From Piper betle (Eukaryota; Streptophyta; Magnoliopsida; Piperales; Piperaceae): a DNA stretch of 64,000 nt. The position numbers and the translations under genes are program-made. Shown here piece after piece: positions 52,001 to 62,393 of the stretch (positions within the stretch are counted from its first letter, which is position 1; each line of letters starts with the position of its first letter). Below the pieces are notes generated by a model that was not told where the DNA came from, did no database searches, and saw nothing but the letters and a program-made list of their open reading frames with translations. The stretch lies in contig JAURVB010013572.1 in the NCBI GenBank assembly GCA_033002965.1, forward strand, positions 33,381 through 97,380. Direction: 5' to 3'.

Positions 52001-54175
52001 CATCAATCAACCAATTTCATAATTTTTATTAAATTACACACAAACATATAGGCACGTCAAAAACACGAAAATTCATCTAATTATCTAGTCTAGCATGCTT
52101 CCCTAATAATTAGAAAATTTAAGAATTTATGTCAGAGTAATTTATACCTCGCGTTGTCGAAAATTGGCGACGGCTAGGGTTTTCGTTTCGTAGCTCGAAA
52201 CTGGAATTCGGCACCTAGCGGCGTTCGAAGTTCGATCGGATTCGACCAGGAGCATTCAAAGGATGATCCGGCGAATTTCCCACGAATCCAATTTTTCGGC
52301 GGTTTTCTGGCGAGTGTCGGCGGTTTTCCAACGATGATTCTGGACGGGTCAATCGTGGGGTCTATCGGCACCAGTTCAACGAGCATGGTCCGATGGTGGT
52401 GTCAAATAGGGTAGCCGGGGCAGCGATGGCTGTCGGCGGCGGTGTCGAAAATGGGCGGCGGCGGCGGCGTGCTCCGATCAGGGCTACGGCCAGCCTCGAC
52501 GGCGTTAGGGATGATGGGGAAAACGTCGGCGACGGAGAGAGGGTGAGACTGGTGGTCACAACAGTGGCGACGGCGACCGAACGGCGGCAGAATCCGACTC
52601 AGAGTGGCGACGGCCGAGGCAATCGGTGGCCGGGGTCTGTCGGGACGGTACGACGACGGGGAGGGGACGACGGGTGGTTGGTTCCGACAGCAGGTTGGCA
52701 GTCGGTAGCAAGGTCAGCTCGTGGTCCATGAAGCTGACTCGACTCGAACCGACGGTTGAACCTACTGGTTCGCTACCGTAAAACTCTGACTCGAGTCACG
52801 GGTTTTACATTCGATGTCATTTGTTTATGATGAAATGCAAAATACTATAGAAAAAATAAAAGAGGTACATGATAAGAAAGTAGAACGATACCAGTTATTT
52901 GTTGATATCATTACCAAGAGATTGGCGAATCAATTTTGTCATCCTCTTTATGCTGCAGCGTATATGCTTAGTCCTCAAACTCGTTATCGCCCTGACTTTA
53001 CCATTGTATGTTATCATTTGACTTATGTAAGTTTGTGATTTTTTTAACAATTTTATATTACTTGTGTTTAATTGGGAATAATTTTGTAGCCAAGTGAGGT
53101 GTATCATGCATTCAATGATGTCATTTGTCATTTAGAACTCGATGAGGTAGCTCGATCCATGGCATTTTTGCATGTCAGGATACTATTATTTTTAGTTTAT
53201 GTATATAAATGTTTATGTATAACTAAATATGATTACTAATTTTGTTTAAATATTTTTTAGTGGGCTGATTGTGTATCTACAAAAGGAGATTTTGGACATT
53301 CTCTTGTAATTCCCAATAGAAAAATCTTTCATCTAGGTAAAATCCACCTTTTCTCCACATTTCATTTTTATAGTAAGATTATAAGTAAATCACTTTGTCA
53401 AATGTAGCATCATAGTAGGAGCAACATGGTATAAGCTGCCCTAAACTGTAAAAAATAGCTATTAGAATACTTAGTCAAACTTCATCCTCATCGGGTTGTG
53501 AATGTAATTGGAGCACTTTTGACCAAGTACATACCAAAAAAAGAAATCAAATTGCAAGGGAGAGAGTAAATGATCTTGTATATGTTCACTACAACATGCA
53601 GATAAAAGAAAAAGAGTTGAGATGGAGGCATAAATATGATGCAATTAGTGAACATTTGAGTTTACAAGACTCATTAGATGAATGCGTTGGAGAACGGGGC
53701 AACCAATCACCATCAGTATGCTTAAATAAAGCTTACATCACATTTATAATTTTGTGTATGAATTTTTTTTTGAATTGAAATAAATAGGGTATGACTTTTT
53801 TTTATGCAGGATGATTTCTTTGGTACCAATGTTGGCAACAATAATGGTATAGACAAAGAGGCATTTGTAGTAAATGAAAGTGGCAACACATTGAAAACTG
53901 CAATTGGATCGTGTTCTACTACGTCTGATGGTTTTTCTTTGCCTCCTCTTTCTAGTGGACCAAATGTTGATATTGATGTACATATTGACTCCGAACATAA
54001 TTTGTCTTTGCCTCCTGGACCTGAGGGACTTCATATGAGTGGGAGTTCTATGCCTCTTTTTACGCAGGGGTCTCGTGTTGATGCAGATTATAGCTCTACT
54101 CTTCCTATTGGTGATAATGATTCAGACTCCGAAGATGCTTTAGATGAATTAGATGATTTAGTAATCACTAAGTAA
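49040..54175 (+). pseudogene. hAT transposase (BED finger, DUF659, dimerisation domain), interrupted
   Basis: The product would be the hAT transposase, which binds and cuts the element ends. A BED-finger-like part (GVYRFKQHIAGIKGNVAAC) lies at about 49150-49235. The main frame runs 49248-49865 with a DUF659 core (CSIISDRWTNQSGRTLINF) and is then frame-shifted near 49830. It continues 49865-50393 (CAAHCINLMLKDFAKIKK) with an in-frame TAA at 49969-49971 where a Trp is expected. It is broken at RP|SMSFVYDEM by the 50394 solo LTR and resumes at 52810. After introns, the dimerisation domain lies at about 53450-53610 (CECNWSTF, usual form CERNWS, then KKRNQIARERVNDLVYVHYN). An acidic Ser-rich tail ends at 54175. 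At least three lesions besides the insertion make it a pseudogene. Confidence 0.88.
50394..52809 (-). mobile_element. Solo LTR inside the hAT transposase frame, TSD TTAGA/TTCGA
   Basis: It reads TGTAACACCCTGTTTCGG... to ...CACGGGTTTTACA on the plus strand, 2416 bp, minus orientation. It is flanked by TTAGA (50389-50393) and TTCGA (52810-52814), one mismatch in five. The right copy keeps the coding sense (Pro-Ser-Met), so TTCGA is the likely original. The GC island (about 52150-52700) is shorter than in the 45753 copy. Confidence 0.88.
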
Positions 54176-54534
54176 AATTGTACTAAACCTTCATTTTGTG
54201 GACTTGTATTAATGTCCTGTTGTTATCATTTGATAGAACACAAACGATGATATATCAAATGTTACACTTATGAAATTGTGGTATTGTGATGATAAATAGT
54301 GATGCTCTTTTATAATTGTATTAAACTATAAATTTGTGTATTTGTGTTGAGAAATTATATAATTATGTATTTTATGTATTTATATTATGAGTTGTCAAAT
54401 TTTTGTATATGACCGATTCAGGCCAATTCAACTGGACCGATTCCTAGCCGATTTAAACAATTCCGATTCCGATTCCGACTCCCTCGAAAATCGATTCTGA
54501 TTCTGATTCTCATTTTTCCAACCATGGTCCACAT

Positions 54535-55849
54535 GCCTAGGCAGCAAGCTCTTATTCCCTACCTACACATTAAATCTAAAAGCTAACGCCCACTGTCTGA
54601 ATGATGCTTCACACATCCTAAGTAACATATACCAAACATTCATATCAATTTACATCAAGATTTCTTAATTTACATTGCAGTTTATTCAAAATTTACACTT
54701 AATTTACTTAATCAGTTCATTAGCATTTATTTCATATCATTCAAATCAAGCAAATTTATTTTATTTGCAATTAAAATATTTTACCACATCAATCAATCAA
54801 TTCCTAACATGGTGTGCTAATAATTATCAATTTTAATTAATTATGTAGAAGGTAATTATACCTCACGTTGTCAAAAATGGGCGAAGATTAGGGTTTGTGT
54901 CACGGTTCGGGACTCTAATTTGTCACCCGATAGCCTCTGAAGTTTCATTGGTTTCAATGGAATTAATTCGGTAAAATCTAGTGATTTTGGGCAAATTCTG
55001 GCAAATCAAATTTTTCAGCACCTTCTAGCAATTTTTCGACAACTTTTACATGAGGTGGTTAGGGCTGTGGGTCAACACCTGCTCAGTGTGCTCAACACGA
55101 CCACTATGATGGCGAGGGAGAGAGTGGTGACGATGGTCGCTGGCTGGGGCTGTGGGTCGGTTGGGATTCACTTGGCTTGCTCGATCGGCCTTGTGCCAGT
55201 AGTGGCACTCGGTGGGGGGAAGGGTTTGTTTGGGTCAGCAGGGCGGCGACGGTGGCACAACGACTTTGGAGCAGCACTGCCATTGGAGGAATTGGCTTTG
55301 AAACGTTGGGCGAGGGTGCTGCGTTGATCAGCGGCGTTGATTGGCGACGATGCGGCGGCCCTAGGTGCGTCGGCAATGGCTTTCGGGGCGGCAATCAAGG
55401 AGAGAGGGGAAAGTGTCGAGGTGAAGGGTTTTGGTGGCAACTTCATAATTAAAAGTTGACTCGAGTCTAACTCAAGCCAAAAATAATAACTAACTCCTAA
55501 TAAATTCAAAAAAAACCATAAAATTTATGAAAAAAATACCATAAAATATAATACACTCAATAACATCAAAATGACATTTTTATACCTAAACCCACCCAAA
55601 CTGTTATATAACGCATCCTCATGCATTATTTAGCCTAAAAATAATTCTATGATCAAATAAATAAAAAAGATAACTACATACTTACATATACTCTAATAAC
55701 TCATTTCTCATCATTTTTTCAACATTATCATTATATACTTGGGCACTCATAATGCATAGCCGGCCTCGACTTAGCACACGTGTTCTTAAATTGACTTAAA
55801 TCGAATTGATGACTGATGTAAAACTCTGCCTTAAGTCACAGGTTTTACA
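54535..55849 (-). repeat. 3' LTR, second part (right of hAT insertion)
   Basis: It resumes at the family block GCCTAGGCAGCAAGCTC, passes the GC-rich island (about 54880-55440) and ends AAGTCACAGGTTTTACA. With 43263-44854 this gives an LTR of about 2.9 kb. The polypurine tract complement follows directly. Confidence 0.85.
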
Positions 55850-55961
55850 ACCTTCCCTCCTTAAAAAAATTTCATATTTAAAATTTTACCCAAGGAAGTT
55901 TCAAATTCATTATTAATCTGAAAAGCTAAATCTCAACTATAGTATCTGGTCATGAAGCTAG

Positions 55962-56340
55962 TTACTCAAATAACTCCAGGTATCTCTTCTTCATCTCATC
56001 TTCACGTTCCCATATAGATTCTTCAACTCCTTGTCGAGTCCATTACACTTGTACTAGTAGAACTTCTTTTCTTCTAAAAACCTTCATCCGGCGGTGCACA
56101 ATCTTGGCTACATCCATTGGGTATGTAAGGTCAGGTTGCAACTCTATCTCTTTGAAATTGACCATGTGGGAGTTGTCTGGATGGTATGCTTTCACTAATG
56201 ACATGTGAAATACATTATGTACAGCTACTAGATGAGGCAGCATTGCTATCCTATAGGCCACTTGCCCAATGCGCTCGATCACATCAAATGGACTGATATA
56301 TTGCAGACTGAGTTTCCCATATGACCCGAATCTCATGTTT
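55962..56340 (-). pseudogene. Integrase C-terminus with chromodomain (gypsy pol end)
   Basis: The minus-strand frame has YISPFDVIERIGQVAYRIAM and VFHMSLVKAYHPD, the integrase C-terminal signature of plant chromoviruses, then a chromodomain-like VHRRMKVFRRKEVLLVQV. After a stop near 56043 the match continues in another register with GVEESIWEREDEMKKRYLEL and a final TAA at 55964-55962. The chromodomain targets integration to marked chromatin in intact relatives. The order and wording fit the Tekay/Del clade. It is broken by at least one stop. Confidence 0.85.
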
Positions 56341-58229
56341 CCTCTAGTTAGAGGACCTTCAGGAAAATGTGATCTCCTGACATGAAATGAACCTCATGTG
56401 TGCGCTGATCAGTATAACTTCTCTATTTATCTTAAGCTGACATCATTCTCTTCCTAATCAACAGCACTACCTCCTACATCTGCTGGGTCATTTCTGGCCC
56501 AACTATCACTGGTTCACTGCGCTATATCCAACATACTGGGGATTGACATGGGCTGCCATAAAGTGCCGCAAATGGTGCCATTTTGATTGTAGCCTGATAA
56601 CTGTTATTGTATGAGAACTATACTAGAGGTAAATACTCTTTCTACCTTCCTCCAAAGTCTAGAATGCATGCTAGAAGAAAATCTTTTAATATTTATATGG
56701 TTCTCTCAGTTTTCCTATATGTCTAAAGATGAAAGACTATGCTAAATCTCAGCTCGGTGCCCAGAGCTATCTAGAAAACCTTCCAAAATTGAGATGTAAA
56801 TCTTGGATGCCTGTCTAATAAGATCTTCCATGGCACGCTATATAGTCGTACTATCTAATCTCTATACAGCATGGCCAAAGTGGTCAGTGGGTAATCCATT
56901 CTGATTGGTATGATGTGAACACTCTTTGTGAGTCAATCTACTATGACTTATATTGCATCCTTCTATTAGTGGGACCTAGGCAAACTGAATACAAAATCGT
57001 ATGCTATACTCTCCTACTTCCACTCTCAGGTTTCTAATGGCTATAGTGTTCTACCTGGACATACACACTCGAATTTTACTTGCTAACACACTAAACATCT
57101 AGTGACTGTGTTGTACATGTCCCTCTTCATTCCTGGCCACTAATAAGTTTGTCAGACATCATAGTACATCTTCAGTCCACTTGGATGCACTGTGCATCTC
57201 AAAATATGAGCTTCGTGAATAATCGTATTGTGAAGTTTGGATACTCTAGGACATCTGGCATAAATAGTTGACCTCTTAATCTGACTAACCCATCTACATC
57301 TCTAGCCAATTCCTTGTGTGTTCCATGTTCTATCCACTAACTCAACTGTTTTTTAACCTCCTCTACAACCCTGATCTATTCAAGCACACTTGGCTGGATG
57401 GTTAGTCGTGCCATCATTCCAACCAACTGTCTTTGGCCTATAGCATACTGAGTCACTCGCACTACTATCAATCCTGCTGAGCCTTGAACTGGCTTTCTGC
57501 AGAGCATCTGCTACCACATTTGTTTTACCCTCGTGATATGCTATGACGATCTCATAATCTAATAATAGCTCTAACCATCTTATCTATCTACTATTCAAAT
57601 CCTTCTGCGTGAAGATGTATTTCAAACTCTAGTGATCAGTTAAGAGTCTGAAAGATGTTTCATACAAATAATGCCTCCATATTTTGAGTGCCAATATAAC
57701 TGTTGTGAGCTCTAGGTCATGTGTAGGATAGTTATGCTCATGCACCTTGAGCTAACGAGATGTATAGGCTAAAACCTTATCCTTCTGCATCAAAACACAG
57801 CCTAAACCAACTCCTAAGGCATCTATGTAGATCACAAAATCTTCGTGTCCTTCTGGCAATGTTAAGATAGGCACCAAAGTCAACTTCTCTTTCAATGTCC
57901 TGACACCACTCACAATCATTTGTCCATCTGAATCATTCCTCCATTCTAGTCAACCGTGTAAGAGGAACAGCTATTGAAGAGAAACTCTTTATGAACCATC
58001 TGTAGTATTTAGCTAATCCTAGGAAACTTCAAACCTCTGTAGGTGTCTTCGGCTATTCCCAGTGTATTATTGCTCCTATCTTGGCTGGATCTATTGAGAT
58101 ACCTGCTACTGAGATGATATGACTGAGAAAAATCACTTCTGAGAGCCAAAAACTGCACTTCAAAACTTTTCGTACAATCTATACTTTTTCAATGGCTGCA
58201 ACACAATCCTCAAATGTTGCTCATGCTTT

Positions 58230-58640
58230 TCCTTGGACAAAGAGTATACCAGTATGTTGTCTACAAAGACGATCACAAACTCTGTTTATCAAGTCCATAA
58301 ATACTGCTTGAACATTGGTCAATCCAAAAGACATGACTAAAAACATGTAGTGGTCTTATATAATCCTGAATGCAGTCATCAAGATGTCTTCTGCTCTAAT
58401 CTTCAACTGGTAGCTTGACCTCAAATCGATCTTCAAGAACATGACTGCTAAACTCAACTGGTCGAATAGATCATCAATGCGAAGAAGAGAGTATCTATTA
58501 TTAATAGTTGCATGATTTAGCATACTGCAATCGATGCATAAACAGATGCTTCCATCTTTCTTCCTCACAAATAGCATTGGCACACCCCATCTAGAGACAC
58601 TTGGTCTAGTGAACCCTTGATCCAACAGTGTTGTAAATGT
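58230..58640 (-). pseudogene. Reverse transcriptase domain of gypsy element
   Basis: The frame 58625-58356 reads [20 protein letters not shown] and later [20 protein letters not shown], the start of Ty3/gypsy RT. Further on (about 58275-58245) the catalytic box reads FVDNILVYS, with Asn in place of the second Asp. Stops separate the two pieces. RNase H and integrase core remnants should lie between here and 56340, but I could not place them reliably. Confidence 0.85.
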
Positions 58641-59096
58641 TCCTTAAGTTCCTTAAGCACAAGAGGTATCATTCTCTACAGAGCTCTAGAGATAGGTGTT
58701 GTGTTTGACATTAACTCAATGGAAAGATCTACTTCTATGTTTGGCAGCAATCAAGTAATCTCATCTAAAAATACATTAGTAAATTTTCTAACCACTGGAA
58801 TCTGCTCAATATTCAGTCAATCCCCTGAATAACTCTGCTTAGCCAGTACTAACGCTGTCATTATCAATTTACTTAATGTTGTCATTATCAGTTTGTTGCC
58901 TCGGTCTAGTTGTCTCATTGCATTCTGATATGATTTCCATCCTTGTTCTTTATCTTTACTCTGACCCTCGGTCTAGTTGTCTCATCGTCTTTCTTTGGCA
59001 GTCTATCATGGCTCTTTACTTGGGCATCCAGTTCATTCCTAATATCACATCAAATTCTTATAGTTTGAACAATATCAAATCAGCTTCAAGCTGTCG

Positions 59097-59303
59097 CTAT
59101 TGAATATCAACAGGGACACTATGCACACACTTGCCCGTAGCTATAACACTACCAACGGGAGTGGACACTAATAGTGAATGTCCTAATTCTTCTATCTTAC
59201 ATCTAATTTTACTTGTGTGTATGTATGAAATAAAAGAATGTATGCAGCCAAAGTCAAATAGAACTCGTGCAGATACAAAGTTTATAGGAAGCGTACCTAT
59301 CAC
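59097..59303 (-). pseudogene. Retropepsin-like aspartic protease of gypsy element
   Basis: The frame contains ARVLFDFGCIHSFISYI. This is the plant gypsy protease active-site region, normally with LFDSGATHSFIS; here the active site reads LFDFGCIHSF, so Ser and Ala/Thr positions are altered. It lies between the gag zinc-knuckle region and RT, the expected order. Confidence 0.8.
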
Positions 59304-59639
59304 AACTGTCGCGTCCTAAAGTACCTCTGCCATTGTGGCTGCATACATCCTTACTGGTTACTACTGTGCTGGGGCAAGACGTGCTGCTGGTATCACAACC
59401 TAATTTTGATCCCTCTGATCCTGAGCTAGCAGTGCCTAGTGTCTACCTCTCTGTTGTTTGGCTTGGCCTGTAGCCATGTACCCTCTCTAGTTTTGTCCAC
59501 TCTCCTGCTGTCTAGGCGGCTGTTGGTCTTGCCTCTCTGGCCTTGACCTTGACCCTGTTAGCCTCTTTGTTCTTGCTGATGCTAGGGAGTTGGAAGTGTA
59601 AGTCTCTATTGAAGTGCTGGAAGTATCAACTACTGGAGT

Positions 59640-59780
59640 TGGTTTATTGGATAGTTTGTGGCTCTATGCTCTGATTGACTGCAACTATAGCATGTGTTAG
59701 TGCCTACTCTGCACTATGCAGCTCTATGTCCTAACTGAATGCAACTGTAGCATGCGTTCGTGCCTACTCTGTACTCACCT
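59640..59780 (-). pseudogene. gag zinc knuckles, tandemly duplicated
   Basis: On the minus strand two CCHC-like knuckles occur 60 bp apart: CYSCIQLGHRA and CYSCSQSEHRA. The second has Glu for Gly and neither shows the final Cys cleanly; an in-frame TAG separates them. The surrounding sequence is rich in Gln, as in plant gag C-termini. Confidence 0.7.
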
Positions 59781-59789
59781 CCATGACAA

Positions 59790-61000
59790 TTTTTGCAAAT
59801 CTGACAGAAAGGTGGTCTATTGTCCTGAACCTGGCCATCCTTAGCCCTCATGGCAACTGGTGCATCTATTCGACGTCTCTATTGTGCTCCCTGCCTCTGG
59901 TCAAAGTCTCGGCGAGGTTGAGTAGTTATAACTTGCTCTGCCTTACATACAGCTCTCATTACATCACCAAAGGTGGCAAACTTCCTATCCAAATAGGTCA
60001 TCTAAATCTCATGACCTCATAAAAATGCCCTATCCTTCTTCTTTCAGTCAGAACCAAATCTAGTGCAATCCTTTCCAAAGCTCTAAATCTAGTCTCATAC
60101 TGCACCATTGTCATGGGACCCTGTTTTAACATATGGAATTCTAGCTCCTTTCTCTGCATGACATCTGGCAAAAAATATCCCCATCAAATTCCACTCTGAA
60201 TTCTTAGCAGGTGATGTCCTAAGGTTCTCTGTGGGCAAATGCGGAACCCATAATTTAATTCTTGCTTCATCTTGGAATGCCCCTCTAATGATGTGTACTC
60301 AGTGTTGCATCGGGCATGTCATGCTTCCAAATACACCAATCACTAATAAGATCCACAAGAAAACTTCTTGTGCATCCATCTTTCCAAAGAATGGTCGTCC
60401 ACCATATTTCATGAACTTTTCATACTACCACAGTTCCAAATTTCTTGCATCAGCTAATCTATTAGACCCCTCTCCTAGCTCATATTGTAGAAATTGTGCT
60501 CCTGTACTTGCTAGTACACTGTCAAATCTTGTAGCTCCACTTCCACCTGCAATCTACCTGCTATCTGCTACTGCGGTTTCACTGACATATGGGCCTATTC
60601 TTGTATGAAAAGGGGCAAAGAGAGGAGCCGTTGTTGGAGTAGTCCTTTGTTATAGAGGTGGAGGAGGCGGCGACGGAGGGCCCATGGGAACTACTAACTC
60701 TCTTCGTGCCTCGTCATCCACTGCTAGTCACTTCTCAACTCTCTTGGTTCTACTATGTCTCTCTCCGGTTGACTACTCCTATTACGGTGGTTGTCATGGC
60801 GACGACTCTCACTACTTCGACTAACTGAGATCGGCACACTCGACTCTCTTGGTGGCATGGGAGTCTTCGAATAGCTAGAAGCAATGTCACTGTGACCATG
60901 TTGTGACTGTCATGTCTGGGCAATGGAGGGAATGAGGCCCTAATCTGTATCTTGCGAGTCTATCTCACCACCCTGCCAGGATTCACTGCTCTAACTTGAA
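59790..61000 (-). pseudogene. Degenerate gag region
   Basis: This lies between the zinc knuckles and the 5' untranslated part of the element. It should hold the capsid region, but frames are short and I read no clean motif. The assignment rests on position. Confidence 0.5.
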
Positions 61001-61140
61001 CACATTGTCACACCATTCATTGATTAGAAAGTCTGCAAACAAAAATAATATAACAGAAATATACCCATCGGCACAACTCGGAGTAGCTTTTGCACACATG
61101 GAACCTATAATATCATCTACCATCTTAATCAACCAAGGGT

Positions 61141-61154
61141 TAACTTTGATACCA
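61141..61154 (-). promoter_or_regulatory. PBS-like site of the gypsy element
   Basis: On the minus strand TGGTATCAAAGTTA follows the LTR end after a few bases. It matches the initiator-Met PBS for the first eight bases and is then diverged. It fixes the minus orientation of the element. Confidence 0.8.
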
Positions 61155-61467
61155 ATATTGTAGCACCCCAATTCGGTTCACCCGCAAACATGACCGAAAA
61201 TGCTACTGGTGACCGATCCATTCACTAATCTACTTAATTCGATCAAGCCAACCCGGATCTACCCTTGGCATCTCAAGATGGTGATGCAAACATTCAATGC
61301 ATGGATGAGGTGTTTAGGGTCTAATGTTGTTCTGCATGAATGATATGATATGTCATCCATATTCAAAACAAAACAAACCCGTTAAAATTTCGAAAAACAA
61401 CAATTTTTAAAACAAAATGGACAGTGAATCCCCTAAAAGTGCAATAAGGACCACCCTGTCAACAACA

Positions 61468-61470
<3 letters not shown>

Positions 61471-61506
<36 letters not shown>
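61471..61506. repeat. (TA)n microsatellite, left of solo LTR
   Basis: About 18 TA units directly before the 61507 LTR end; the matching tract continues on the other side at 62355-62388. Confidence 0.95.
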
Positions 61507-61510
<4 letters not shown>

Positions 61511-62350
61511 CGGGCGCGGGTTCGTCCGCGTCGGGTTGGAAGGGTTCGGTGGGACCGAGGCGCCCTTGCCGCGGAAAGAGACAGCGGGATGAGACTAAAG
61601 AGTCACAAGTATCCAATAACACTTAGACAATTCTTATGCACTCGGTGGGATGGCCATTTTGACACACACACTCGACAGGACTTCCCCAGCACTCGGCACG
61701 CAGGCTCGAGGCTGCTGGAATAGAACTGGATGGTTCAGTCACAGGTGGACAACGCTGCACCGACAGCTTACCGGGTGTGCCCAGCACTTGGCCCCGACCA
61801 AGGCTGGTTGCGCCACACACCGGCAATCCCCTTTACCCGACACTACCTCACATCTCCACGCAGGGAGGCACTCACCCACACTTGATCACTTTTGATCTGA
61901 TTTTGTTTTTCTCCCTTCACCACCAAATGAAGGTCCCTATTTATAGACTTTGGCTTGGACAATTAAGGCATGACCCAATGCTTGATCCTGGACGTTTATC
62001 AACACATCAACGAACCAGATTTCACCAAACACGTCACCAACAAAGATGAGTCCAGATCTGCCCTTGACCTTTGAGTTATTTCAACAATGGACCAAAGTAG
62101 CCCTGTGACGTCATCCCAAACTCCTGAAGTTCCAATACCCTTGGTGCACCTAGCCCATGTCCCGATCCAACAACTCAGCAGCTCCAGAACACAACGCAGG
62201 CTCCCAACTCACTTGGATCCCGATGCCTTTCTTCCGAATAAATCTCACGTATCTTATTTCTATTAAATTAGGCATAACCACGGGTTCAACCACGACTGGC
62301 TGGGTCAGCCATCATGATTGAGCCGAGGGGTGCGGTGAAAAATTTGGACG

Positions 62351-62354
<4 letters not shown>
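61507..62354 (-). mobile_element. 848-bp solo LTR of a different family in a TA microsatellite
   Basis: TGTTCGGGCG at the left and GGACGAACA at the right give TG...CA ends with a short inverted TGTTCG/CGAACA. On the minus strand a TATA box CTATAAATAGGGACC lies at 61946-61932, in the place expected for an LTR promoter. Both sides are (TA)n, so the duplication cannot be read. It has no internal domain. The superfamily is not determined; the length suits Copia. Confidence 0.7.

Positions 62355-62388
<34 letters not shown>
62355..62388. repeat. (TA)n microsatellite, right of solo LTR
   Basis: About 17 TA units directly after the 62354 LTR end; together with 61471-61506 it marks the pre-insertion site. 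Confidence 0.95.

Positions 62389-62393
<5 letters not shown>

Larger units (their letters stand above)
44855..54526 (+). mobile_element. hAT-superfamily DNA transposon, nested and itself interrupted
   Basis: The left end reads CACTGTTGATGAAA and the right end, on the other strand, CATGGTTGGAAAAA, short imperfect inverted repeats of hAT type. It is flanked by an 8-bp duplication GCCCACAC / GTCCACAT (44847-44854 and 54527-54534; two C/T differences). Both subterminal regions are packed with ATCGG/CGATT words. Removing two solo LTRs (45753-48659 and 50394-52809) leaves about 4.3 kb, normal for an autonomous hAT. It carries a degenerate transposase gene. The host site is the 3' LTR of the 43263-63996 element. 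Confidence 0.9.
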
